Below, piece after piece: positions 1-7,525 of a stretch of DNA of 64,000 nt. The translations under genes were made by a program, and so were the position numbers. The stretch is from an uncultured Bacteroidia bacterium (GTDB lineage Bacteria > Bacteroidota > Bacteroidia > NS11-12g > UBA955): contig CALSPH010000002.1 of assembly GCA_943788195.1 (NCBI GenBank), positions 1-64,000 on the forward strand, written 5' to 3'. The notes under the pieces are model-generated. The model made no database searches and was not told the origin of the DNA. It saw only the letters and a program-made list of their open reading frames with translations. Every line of letters begins with the position of its first letter. Position 1 is the first letter of the stretch.

Positions 1-111
1 AATTTCCAAGTAAGGAAGAATCAATTTATCCTTGATAAACTGCCAAATGATACGAGTCATTTCGTCTCCATCTATCTCAACTACAGGGTTATTTACTTTT
101 ATTTTTTGCAT
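1..111 (-). CDS. icd: NADP-dependent isocitrate dehydrogenase, N-terminal fragment
   Basis: The first 37 codons of a gene read leftward out of the window. The translation begins [20 protein letters not shown] and continues with a tryptophan-phenylalanine-lysine-rich helix ([17 protein letters not shown]). The [10 protein letters not shown] block is the N-terminal signature of the homodimeric, eukaryote-like NADP isocitrate dehydrogenases, which oxidise isocitrate to 2-oxoglutarate in the TCA cycle. The ATG at 111-109 is supported by a promoter box of form TAnnTTcG at 136-144 on the same strand. The gene diverges from the lipid kinase at 203. The rest lies outside the window, so catalytic residues cannot be checked. 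Confidence 0.88.
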   Translation of the reverse strand, partial: MQKIKVNNPVVEIDGDEMTRIIWQFIKDKLILPYLEI

Positions 112-135
112 TCGATTTGCCGATTTGTTACAAAT

Positions 136-144
136 GCGAAAGTA
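136..144 (-). promoter_or_regulatory. Promoter -7 box for icd
   Basis: On the minus strand this reads TACTTTCGC, a common variant of the Bacteroidota -7 element TAnnTTTG. It lies 24 bases before the icd ATG. No clear -33 TTG was seen. Confidence 0.55.
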
Positions 145-188
145 CAATTTGTGCCTTAATATTTCCTCATTTAATTTTAAACCTTTAC

Positions 189-196
189 TACCTTTG
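189..196 (+). promoter_or_regulatory. Promoter -7 box for lipid kinase gene
   Basis: TACCTTTG matches TAnnTTTG and ends six bases before the proposed TTG start at 203. This argues against translation starts further upstream and predicts a nearly leaderless mRNA. It is divergent from the icd promoter. Confidence 0.5.
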
Positions 197-202
197 CATG
201 AA

Positions 203-1063
203 TTGAAAAAGGCAATCGTTATACATAATCCGGGTTCAGGTGTTAAGCCGGTTGATCAGATTAAACAGAAAGTTGAAAATGCGCTAAAGGATCATTTTGA
301 TTTGCAATATGAAATTACCAGTAGCTTTAATCATTTGCAAGAATTAGTTAGCCCGACTCATCTGAAAGAATTTGATGCAGTATTTGTTTGTGGAGGTGAT
401 GGCACCGTAAATGTGGTTGCAAAGAACTTGTGTGACACAGGGATTCCCGTTGGTATAATTCCTACAGGCTCAGGTAATGGATTGGCCAACTCGCTTCAGC
501 TCGCTTCTGTTGATATTGCGTTGCAACGCATTGTTCAACAAGAAACTACAGTCATAGACACCTTAAACATCAATGGCCATTTCAGTGTGAATGTATCCGG
601 TCTTGGATTTGATGCCCACATTGCGGATTTGTTTAGTAGAGAGAAAAAAAGAGGCTTTCTAAAATACCTCAAATTGGTTATTCAAGAGTTTAAAAACAAA
701 TCGTATTGGGTCGTTATTGATACGGATGAACATCATTTAAACACCGACTGTCTTTTGGTAAGCATTGCCAATTCCAATCAATGGGGCAATAACATTAAAA
801 TCAATCCGAACAGCAGCCTAACGGATGGTACTTTTGAAATCATTTGCCTTGAAAAAATCTACTATTGGCACATCCCTAAATTGATCTATTTGTTGATGAA
901 CGGCAGAGTAAATCAACATTCCAAAGTGCATATCTTCACCTGCAACAAAGCACAAATAAAGGCCCGCAATGCGCCTTTGCACATCGATGGGGATTATGCG
1001 GGCAACGTAAAGGAATCTGTTTATGCAGCAATCGTTCCTCAGAACCTGACCGTTTTTATTTAA
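203..1063 (+). CDS. YegS/diacylglycerol kinase-like lipid kinase
   Basis: A 286-residue protein of the DAGK catalytic family (diacylglycerol, sphingosine and YegS kinases), which phosphorylates lipid hydroxyls at the cytoplasmic membrane face. It has the N-terminal HNPGSG nucleotide-site segment, the diagnostic GGDGT motif at about residues 64-68, the PTGSGNG loop at 88-94, and a C-terminal HIDGD segment near residue 265. The open frame extends back to 32, but a promoter box at 189-196 and the family N-terminus (KKAIVIHNP) favour the TTG at 203. The SUI1 gene starts nine bases after its stop, so the two are probably co-transcribed. The exact lipid substrate cannot be told from sequence. Confidence 0.85.
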   Translation: MKKAIVIHNPGSGVKPVDQIKQKVENALKDHFDLQYEITSSFNHLQELVSPTHLKEFDAVFVCGGDGTVNVVAKNLCDTGIPVGIIPTGSGNGLANSLQLASVDIALQRIVQQETTVIDTLNINGHFSVNVSGLGFDAHIADLFSREKKRGFLKYLKLVIQEFKNKSYWVVIDTDEHHLNTDCLLVSIANSNQWGNNIKINPNSSLTDGTFEIICLEKIYYWHIPKLIYLLMNGRVNQHSKVHIFTCNKAQIKARNAPLHIDGDYAGNVKESVYAAIVPQNLTVFI

Positions 1064-1072
1064 TAATTTAAC

Positions 1073-1426
1073 ATGGCTAAAAAACATAAGAAATCCAAAG
1101 ATTTAAGTGACTTGGGAGGGATGGTATTCTCAACCGATGCGGATTTTAATTTTGAAGAGGAAGAAGACAGTCAAGAATATGTGGACCCCAAAAAAGGCAA
1201 GCTAATTATTCGATATGAAACCGCCCATCGGGGTGGTAAAAAAGTAACTATCGTAGAACGTTTCACGGGTACAGACGAACAAATGAAAGAGCTGGGGAAA
1301 GACCTTAAACGCCATTGCGGCACTGGTGGAAGCGTAGTGGATGATGAAATTTTAGTTCAAGGAGATCATCGTGATAAAATCAAAAAATACTTGCGCAGCC
1401 TAGGTTATAAAACCAATGACATTTAA
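1073..1426 (+). CDS. SUI1/YciH-type translation initiation factor
   Basis: A 117-residue protein with a charged, low-complexity N-terminus (Glu-rich at about 26-35) and a C-terminal SUI1 (eIF1) domain at about 45-115. The domain shows the KKVTIVERFTG strand, the KRHCGTGGSV loop and the IQGDHRDKIKKYL-like end (here LVQGDHRDKIKKYLRSLGY). Bacterial members (YciH) bind the small ribosomal subunit and are thought to tune start-codon fidelity. It follows the lipid kinase by nine bases, suggesting one transcript. Length and domain match other Bacteroidota homologues. Confidence 0.88.
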   Translation: MAKKHKKSKDLSDLGGMVFSTDADFNFEEEEDSQEYVDPKKGKLIIRYETAHRGGKKVTIVERFTGTDEQMKELGKDLKRHCGTGGSVVDDEILVQGDHRDKIKKYLRSLGYKTNDI

Positions 1427-1450
1427 GAATATCGTAAATGAGATCTAAGG

Positions 1451-1517
1451 AGATTGCTTCGTTGCACTCGCAATAACCCATTACTCTGCAAGTCTTTGCG
1501 AGCGAAGCGAAGCAAAC
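1451..1517. repeat. Palindromic repeat copy A (AGATTGCTTCG...CGAAGCAAACT)
   Basis: Two roughly 24-base arms form an imperfect inverted repeat around a loop of about 20 bases. The left arm starts AGATTGCTTCGTTGCACTCG; the right arm ends CGAGCGAAGCGAAGCAAACT. It lies between SUI1 and the GIY-YIG gene. Two more copies with the same order follow the GIY-YIG gene. Confidence 0.8.
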
Positions 1518-1551
1518 TTGATGACTATCAATAACAACACAAATTAGTAAA

Positions 1552-1854
1552 GTGAAAAGTGGTTCGATATATATTATAACAAACACAAACAACACTGTTC
1601 TTTATACTGGCGTTACCTCTGACTTAATCGGTCGAATTTGGGAACATCGCAATAAAAAATATCCAACAAGTTTTTCAGCTAGATATAACCTTCACAAATT
1701 GGTGTATTTTGAACATTTGAGTTCAATCACAGATGCCATTGCTCGCGAGAAACAAATAAAAGCAGGCTCCCGAAAAAAGAAAATTGCATTAATTGAAGAA
1801 GAAAACCAGGCATGGAATGATCTATATCCGAGAATTCTTGAGGAAGGTTTTTAG
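1552..1854 (+). CDS. Small GIY-YIG nuclease-domain protein
   Basis: A 100-residue, single-domain protein of the GIY-YIG (UPF0213-type) superfamily. GIY corresponds to SIYII at residues 4-8 and YIG to LYTGV at 17-21. The conserved Arg is in IGRIWEHR (about 27-34) and the metal-binding Glu is in AREKQIKAG (about 65-73), so the nuclease core looks intact. GTG is the start; the translation begins KSGSIYI, the normal family N-terminus. The gene is flanked on both sides by copies of one palindromic repeat and nothing else, so it may be linked to the spread or processing of these repeats, as is known for RAYT transposases and REP elements. That link is inference; the biological substrate of this family is not established. 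Confidence 0.8.
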   Translation: MKSGSIYIITNTNNTVLYTGVTSDLIGRIWEHRNKKYPTSFSARYNLHKLVYFEHLSSITDAIAREKQIKAGSRKKKIALIEEENQAWNDLYPRILEEGF

Positions 1855-1866
1855 ACCAAGTTCTTT

Positions 1867-1934
1867 AGATTGCTTCACTACGTTCGCAATTACCCGTTAC
1901 TCTGCCAGTCTTTGCGAGTAAAACGAAGCAAACT
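1867..1934. repeat. Palindromic repeat copy B
   Basis: Same order as copy A: left arm AGATTGCTTCACTACGTTCG, loop ATTACCCGTTACTCTGCCAG, right arm ending ACGAAGCAAACT. It starts 12 bases after the stop of the GIY-YIG gene. Confidence 0.8.
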
Positions 1935-1964
1935 CCTCACGTTTTGGTGAGTTGCCTTAAAAAG

Positions 1965-2032
1965 AGATTGCTTCACTGTGTTCGCAATTACCTCTAACTG
2001 CAGGAGTCTTTGCGAGTGAAGCGCGTCAAACT
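1965..2032. repeat. Palindromic repeat copy C
   Basis: Starts AGATTGCTTCACTGTGTTCG and ends GAAGCGCGTCAAACT. Copies B and C start 98 bases apart. The right arm has diverged from CGAAGCAAACT to GCGCGTCAAACT and pairs instead with the following AGTTTGACGCGTCAC. Confidence 0.75.
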
Positions 2033-2096
2033 CTATACAGTTTGACGCGTCACGTAATAATGAGATTGCTTCTTCGTACCTCATCGCAATTACCAG
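2015..2096. repeat. Hairpin plus partial repeat copy D
   Basis: GTGAAGCGCGTCAAACT (2016-2032) pairs with AGTTTGACGCGTCAC (2039-2053) around a six-base loop. It is followed by a half copy, TGAGATTGCTTCTTCG... at about 2061-2096. Nothing in 1855-2139 looks coding; the minus-strand frame across it is simply translated repeat. Confidence 0.65.
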
Positions 2097-2139
2097 TAGA
2101 CGATTAAAAAAATTACGTGTAGATAAACTCAAGGAGAAA

Positions 2140-4581
2140 TTAAGCATCCAGCATCCGCTGAATACGATCCTCAATTCGCTCCGTAGTCATTACTTCTCTA
2201 AAACGATCGACCATAATGGGGAAGCAAAATGGCGTTGGTTTTGCAATGTATTGAAGACAAACCCCTTCTTGTTCAATATCTTCAAATAAACCCAGCATGC
2301 GCTTATGATCAAGTTGATTGTAAACCACTTCTTGTTCCGCCTGCTTCAACAATAGATTATCCGGTTCATAGGTCTGAAATACGTTAAAAAACAACTTGGA
2401 ATGTGTACTCAAATGACTTGCTTTGGCAGGCTGATTGGGCATCCCTTTGAATAATAGTCCAGCGATGCTGGCTATATTCACAAACCGTTTCTCCGTCATT
2501 TGATTGAAGTTATTGGATTGGTAAATATCCTCAATCAGATTTTTAGTACTGAAGAGATCCTCCTCCAATGCTTCTTCAATAGGGATTTCTTCATCCGACA
2601 ATAATTCAAAACCATAATCATTCATTGCTATGGAGAAGGTTAGACTTTTTAACTTTGAAAGTCGATATGCGATTAACATAGCCATACCTTCATGAATCAT
2701 TCTTCCTGCTATTGGATAACAAAACAAATGAAACCCTTCTTCCGATTTCATGCATTCCAATAACAAGCCCTTTTTGTAGGGTAATTCCGACAGTTCTTTT
2801 TGTACTTCAAGCAGCGGCTGAATCCGTTCCATTTCAGGATAATGGTAATCTTCATAGTTCCTGAGCATATGTTTCAGCCAATAACTCACACGATTAGAAA
2901 AACTCATTCTACCTCCACCCCAAATGGGTATGGGCGCTTTCTTTTTGTGGCTTTTTCGTGCAATCACTGTATTCCCTTCTATACTCACCAACTCCAGCAC
3001 CTTGCCGGTAAAGATAAACGCATCCCCTTCTTGCAAACGGGTGATAAAACTGCTTTCAATACTACCCAATCGCTTGCCATTTCGCATTTTTACAAACATG
3101 GCAAAATCACTTTCAATGGTACCCACAGAAAAACGATGCCTCATCGCTGTTCTGCGATTAATCACTTTGTATAAATCGTCTTCAACTACAACCTTATGAA
3201 ACTCATTATAACTTTCCAGCATATTTCCCCCATATACGATAAAGGCAAGCATCCATTCCCACTCATCGCGATCTATACTATGATAACAATGGGTTTCTAA
3301 AACGCGTTGATACAGGTCTTTTTCCTTGAACCCTTCTCCTACCGCTAAGGTTACCATAAACTGAATTAAGACATCGAAACATCTCAACCAAGGTTGTTGG
3401 CTTTCCACTGCTTGGTGCTTTATGGCCAATTGCAAGGCTGCCGACTCAATCAATTCTAAACTGTGGGTGGGTAAAAAATAGAGTTTACTTGTTTTCCCAG
3501 GTTGATGACCACTCCTTCCCGCACGCTGCAACACGCGGGAAACGCCTTTGGGACTTCCAACTTGAATGACACTTTCTACAGGGGCAAAATCGACCCCAAG
3601 ATCTAAACTGCTGGTGCAAACCACTAATTTCAGGTTCCCCTGATGCAATGCATCTTCAACCCACATACGAATCTCCTTGGATAGGCTTCCATGATGCATC
3701 GCCATTAATCCAGCCCATTCTGGTTTGGCTTGCAATATATATTGATACCAAATCTCTGTCTGTGCACGCGTATTGGTAAACAACAAGGTACTCTTACTCT
3801 TTTCAATAATGGGTAAAGCTTTGTGCATCAACTTGGTGCCTAAATGCCCGGCCCATGGATACTCATTGATTTCTTTCGGCATCAATGTCTTAAACTGCAT
3901 TTTCTTCTTAATCTTCGCAACAATGTGCACTGCATTTTGATTTTTGTAATTCAACACCCGCCTCGCTTCTTCTATGTTACCGATGGTGGCACTGATACCC
4001 CAAACCAATGCATTGGGGTTATAATGGCGCAGTTGACTCAGAGCAAGCTCTGTCTGAACCCCTCGCTTACTGCCCAATAATTCATGCCATTCATCCACCA
4101 CAATCATTTTAACCTTGTTTAAATAGCGATCATTCTTCTTTTGCGCAAAAAACAAATGCAAAGTCTCTGGTGTAGTGATTAATATGTTCGGTGCTTGCCG
4201 CTTTTGACGTTCCCGCTCCTTTTGTGGGGTATCCCCATTCCGAACATTTACGGTACAATCAATCTGGAGTATTTTAGCTGCTTTTCGAATGGCATCACAT
4301 AAATCTTGAGAAAGCGAACGCAATGGACTGATCCATATCAACTCGATTCCTTCCCCCTTTGTATTGCGTTGTTGATATTGAATTAAGTAAGGCAAGGCCA
4401 ATGCCAGCGTCTTTCCACTTCCCGTGGGTGCAGTAAGCATCCCATCATTCCGCTTTTCAATAGCAGTAAACACCTGTGCTTGAAATGGATGCATCTTCCA
4501 TCCTTGTGAGTGATAAAAATCCTTGGCTTGGGCAAGCGCCTGGTTGATTGAATTCGTGTTATTTGATGCGCTTTTTTTCAA
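2140..4581 (-). CDS. Lhr-like, ligase-associated-type DEXH helicase
   Basis: An 813-residue superfamily 2 helicase of the Lhr group, closest in length and layout to the 'ligase-associated DNA damage response DEXH box helicase' family. Walker A is APTGSGKT at 51-58, motif II is DEWH (about residue 163), motif III SAT, and motif VI QRAGRSGHQ. A long C-terminal winged-helix/Lhr core follows. Family members translocate 3' to 5' on DNA and sit beside a DNA ligase, an exonuclease and the phosphoesterase PdeM. None of those partners is next to this copy, so it is an orphan here. The ATG at 4581 overlaps the end of the upstream gene by 23 bases, suggesting translational coupling. Confidence 0.88.
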   Translation of the reverse strand: MKKSASNNTNSINQALAQAKDFYHSQGWKMHPFQAQVFTAIEKRNDGMLTAPTGSGKTLALALPYLIQYQQRNTKGEGIELIWISPLRSLSQDLCDAIRKAAKILQIDCTVNVRNGDTPQKERERQKRQAPNILITTPETLHLFFAQKKNDRYLNKVKMIVVDEWHELLGSKRGVQTELALSQLRHYNPNALVWGISATIGNIEEARRVLNYKNQNAVHIVAKIKKKMQFKTLMPKEINEYPWAGHLGTKLMHKALPIIEKSKSTLLFTNTRAQTEIWYQYILQAKPEWAGLMAMHHGSLSKEIRMWVEDALHQGNLKLVVCTSSLDLGVDFAPVESVIQVGSPKGVSRVLQRAGRSGHQPGKTSKLYFLPTHSLELIESAALQLAIKHQAVESQQPWLRCFDVLIQFMVTLAVGEGFKEKDLYQRVLETHCYHSIDRDEWEWMLAFIVYGGNMLESYNEFHKVVVEDDLYKVINRRTAMRHRFSVGTIESDFAMFVKMRNGKRLGSIESSFITRLQEGDAFIFTGKVLELVSIEGNTVIARKSHKKKAPIPIWGGGRMSFSNRVSYWLKHMLRNYEDYHYPEMERIQPLLEVQKELSELPYKKGLLLECMKSEEGFHLFCYPIAGRMIHEGMAMLIAYRLSKLKSLTFSIAMNDYGFELLSDEEIPIEEALEEDLFSTKNLIEDIYQSNNFNQMTEKRFVNIASIAGLLFKGMPNQPAKASHLSTHSKLFFNVFQTYEPDNLLLKQAEQEVVYNQLDHKRMLGLFEDIEQEGVCLQYIAKPTPFCFPIMVDRFREVMTTERIEDRIQRMLDA

Positions 4582-6499
4582 TCAATTTGCCCTTTTTATT
4601 ATAATACCGCCAGGTTCCTATTTGTTTCCCCTGCTTAAACCGTCCCTTGGTTTTTACTTTTTCATTTTCCCAGTATTCGGTAAATATTCCATGGGGTTGA
4701 AATGCATTATTTACGGCTTGTACAGATTTCAATTTACCATTGGGGAAATATTCCTTTTTCGCTTTTCCATTCAGTTTCTCGATGATAAAACGCTCAATCT
4801 CATCCAACTCTTCCAACTCTTCAACTTCCAAATTTTCTTCATCCTTAATTTTAATCGTTTCCTTTAAAAAATTACTGACCAATTCTGTATTGAAAACACC
4901 CTCACCCTCTGCTTTCAGCACAAACCCAGTGCCATTAAAACAGGTCATATACTGCTTGTTATTATTCAATTCGGTAAATGAACTCGGACTTAACACACTA
5001 CTCATGTTATTAAAATAAAGCTTGGGCGATAAATAGGTGAAGAAACTCGAACGATTGCTCAAATCTTTTTGGACAAACTTAAAATTGGTTTCATCCGCTA
5101 AGGTCCTATCCTCCTCATAGTCTTGAATCGTTTGCAACAAGGTTTTGGCATCATCGCAAAAGATTACGTAATCATCCAGAAAACAGAAATAGGGTTTCTC
5201 CACCTTGTCAAACAGCTTCCCAAAGATTAAGCGAAAAAGCCCTTTGGTTTCCATATATTTAATTTCATGGCCTATAAATTCATACGTATCAAACTTAAAG
5301 GGCATCCTGCGTTTGATCTTCTTAAACACCTCATCCAATTTCTGTTTAGCTTTACTTTTATCCTTAACTTTGATTGCAATAAGCTTCGGCACTTTATTGC
5401 CTATTAAGCTTTCATTATAATATTGGGCTACGGCAAGCTCATCCCCTATCCAACTCATAAAATCATTTTGAATGGAGATCCCCATAAACAACTCAATCAA
5501 TTTAATCGTTCGATTATTCCGCTGAAGCGCTTTATCCGATGTGAGTGCTAAACTGTGCTGTGTAAAGGAGGTAAAATCGTCAAATCCAAGCCGCATAAGT
5601 ATTGCGGTTCGATCAGACAACACTTTGTGTACGCCCATTTTACTACTCCCTGATTTGGATAAAACCGTTAACATTTCATCCATTGAATCGTTGATATTGG
5701 TTTTCCCTTTAAGCTTTATATAGGAATCATCCAGATTGCCGTTTAAACCTGTAAAATGGATTTGCCCAAGAATATTTACCAATGACTGATCCACCGAACC
5801 CATATATACATTTAAGAAGGGTTCCAAGCGTGTATAGTTGATATACACTTGCGCCAGACCATCGGTAGCCGTTTCCTTTTCGATAAATTGATAATGCTCC
5901 TTCTTTTTAAAGCTCGGATTGTAATACTCTTCAATGCTTTTTTTCAGAATTTCTAAACTGAACGAGCAGGCAATGTAATTTGCTATAGAAGCCACATAGA
6001 GGTTGCTATTATCACTTGCATCATGACATATGTTGATGCTCACGCCCTTATAATCTAAGGTACGCACTTTGTAATCTGCCAAGGCAAAGACCTTGTCCAA
6101 ATTGTTTTTAATTAGGTCGCTTTTCGAAGCATTGGATAAATCAGTAAGAAACAAAAAATCATAATCATTAGATTGGGTCATATGAGCAGAAATGACCAGG
6201 TTTTTAAGGGAAAATATCTTAAAAAGTGTACGATTATTTTCAATCAAAGCATCAATTGAATTTGCGGACTCCGTAATATCTTTGAATTCGGAATATGTCT
6301 TAAGGTGTTGCCATAATTCGCTTTGACTAAACTTTTGCCAAGCATTGATTGGTTTTTTTGCTTTTATGATATAAACTGCATCTTGTGGCACCAAGTTGAT
6401 AACCTCAGTGCTGTTATCCGTTTTAAGCAAAAACACATAGGAGAAATAGGCAATCAAAGATACCAGCAGAATGAGAAGTAATTTTTTAAAGCGTTTCAT
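4559..6499 (-). CDS. Membrane-anchored hypothetical protein with MORN-like tail
   Basis: A 646-residue protein of no recognised enzymatic family. A single N-terminal hydrophobic segment (about 6-25, LLLILLVSLIAYFSYVFLL) is a signal anchor. The middle (about 35-560) resembles Bacteroidota surface proteins that begin with VPQDAVYIIKAKKP and contain alternating strands, comparable to the DUF3352 type. The last 60 residues carry two MORN/YwqK-like repeats (EYFPNGKLKSVQAV, TEYWENEKVKTKGRFKQGK, WRYYNKKGKL). ATG at 6499 is chosen over the TTG at 6514 because that TTG is part of the promoter box at 6512-6519. The helicase start lies inside its last codons. Function unknown. Confidence 0.75.
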   Translation of the reverse strand: MKRFKKLLLILLVSLIAYFSYVFLLKTDNSTEVINLVPQDAVYIIKAKKPINAWQKFSQSELWQHLKTYSEFKDITESANSIDALIENNRTLFKIFSLKNLVISAHMTQSNDYDFLFLTDLSNASKSDLIKNNLDKVFALADYKVRTLDYKGVSINICHDASDNSNLYVASIANYIACSFSLEILKKSIEEYYNPSFKKKEHYQFIEKETATDGLAQVYINYTRLEPFLNVYMGSVDQSLVNILGQIHFTGLNGNLDDSYIKLKGKTNINDSMDEMLTVLSKSGSSKMGVHKVLSDRTAILMRLGFDDFTSFTQHSLALTSDKALQRNNRTIKLIELFMGISIQNDFMSWIGDELAVAQYYNESLIGNKVPKLIAIKVKDKSKAKQKLDEVFKKIKRRMPFKFDTYEFIGHEIKYMETKGLFRLIFGKLFDKVEKPYFCFLDDYVIFCDDAKTLLQTIQDYEEDRTLADETNFKFVQKDLSNRSSFFTYLSPKLYFNNMSSVLSPSSFTELNNNKQYMTCFNGTGFVLKAEGEGVFNTELVSNFLKETIKIKDEENLEVEELEELDEIERFIIEKLNGKAKKEYFPNGKLKSVQAVNNAFQPHGIFTEYWENEKVKTKGRFKQGKQIGTWRYYNKKGKLIEKKRIK

Positions 6500-6511
6500 A
6501 TGGAAAGGAAA

Positions 6512-6519
6512 CAAAATTA
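6512..6519 (-). promoter_or_regulatory. Promoter -7 box for the MORN-tailed protein
   Basis: Reads TAATTTTG on the minus strand, a match to TAnnTTTG, 12 bases before the ATG at 6499. Confidence 0.5.
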
Positions 6520-6566
6520 GTAAATTGCATACTACAATTCATTTTTAATTGTTATAAAGATCATTG

Positions 6567-7412
6567 ATGACAAATCATTATTTACGTTTGGGCTTAAAAG
6601 ATTACAGTAATCTTGAAACGATAAAAAATCAATATCGTAAGCTCGCTAAGATTTATCATCCAGATAAGAATCCGAATAACCCCAAAGCACAGCACAAATT
6701 CCAAGTAGTAGCGCATTCCTACCAGTTTCTTAATGACCCGCATAAAAAGGCTGCGCTGGATAATTACTTGCAGGACAGCCGCGATAAAAGCAGGCAAAGG
6801 GGCAATGCAAAAGAACGTACGGAGGCGGCACAACGTAAAAGAGAAGCACTCAAACGACAAGAAATTGAGCACCGTTACTATAAATATGCACAAAGCAAAT
6901 TTACCCCTACCCGCAGAATGTTGATTGCTATTTTCTTTCTTACTTCATTGTGCACTTTTTTCATCATGAATTACTTTCAGAACTATGAAAATCGCAGTAT
7001 GGTGGTTATTCTCGCTTTTTGCGCATTAACTTTTGCAGCATTCATCTATTTATTGGTGGATGCCTATTATGTAAATCATGCCTATCACTCCCTTAAAAAA
7101 AATCAAAGTATAGAACATGCCGTTCGCAAATCGGGCTACATTTTTCTTCTGCTGTTTTTTGCAACCCCTTTGCTGGGAAGCATTTTGGCCAATGTGAGAC
7201 GATCGGCACTTCTTCGGTTTAACACCCATATTGCGAAACCCCTGAGCATAGAAGAGCATGCCAGAGACCAGGAATGGATGGTAACTTTTTATGCAAATTA
7301 TGAGCTATACACATGCAAAATGGATTCGCACGGTTTATCCATACAAGATAAAAATCGGATCAAAATAGCCTATTATCCGGGTGACCCGCGACTCTGCGAA
7401 TTAATCAAATAA
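6567..7412 (+). CDS. J-domain (DnaJ-like) membrane protein
   Basis: A 281-residue protein with an N-terminal J domain (about 1-65) holding the invariant HPD at residues 31-33. J domains stimulate the ATPase of DnaK/Hsp70. There is no zinc-finger or DnaJ C-terminal domain, so this is a class C co-chaperone. After a basic stretch (residues 75-100) come hydrophobic segments at about 117-135, 140-162 and 188-207, anchoring it in the inner membrane. ATG at 6567 is preferred to the adjacent TTG at 6564. It diverges from the MORN-tailed gene. Client proteins are unknown. Confidence 0.85.
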   Translation: MTNHYLRLGLKDYSNLETIKNQYRKLAKIYHPDKNPNNPKAQHKFQVVAHSYQFLNDPHKKAALDNYLQDSRDKSRQRGNAKERTEAAQRKREALKRQEIEHRYYKYAQSKFTPTRRMLIAIFFLTSLCTFFIMNYFQNYENRSMVVILAFCALTFAAFIYLLVDAYYVNHAYHSLKKNQSIEHAVRKSGYIFLLLFFATPLLGSILANVRRSALLRFNTHIAKPLSIEEHARDQEWMVTFYANYELYTCKMDSHGLSIQDKNRIKIAYYPGDPRLCELIK

Positions 7413-7465
7413 GGACGAATTTTGTCCAAAGCGGTCAAATTGTTTATAAATGACCCATACTTTTC

Positions 7466-7495
7466 TTGAATTTCTTGAATATGACCGTATTTTTG
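7466..7495 (+). promoter_or_regulatory. Complete promoter for pckA
   Basis: TTG at 7466-7468, a 19-base spacer, then TATTTTTG (TAnnTTTG) at 7488-7495. This fits the Bacteroidota -33/-7 consensus. The ATG is 30 bases downstream. Confidence 0.75.
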
Positions 7496-7525
7496 CGGTC
7501 TTCTCAATAAAGTTAGCCTGAACTA

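Noticed and set aside
32-202. N-terminal extension of the lipid kinase to 343 residues
   Set aside because: It overlaps the icd start and both divergent promoter boxes and lacks homology.
818-1087. Antisense frame inside the lipid kinase
   Set aside because: Shadow of a well-supported gene on the opposite strand; biased composition only.
1867-2096. CRISPR-like array of repeats
   Set aside because: Only three to four degenerate copies, each palindromic and about 68 bases long, with unequal spacing and no cas genes.
1890-2174. 94-codon minus-strand frame downstream of the helicase
   Set aside because: It is a translation of the palindromic repeats, with no family resemblance and no ribosome-binding site.
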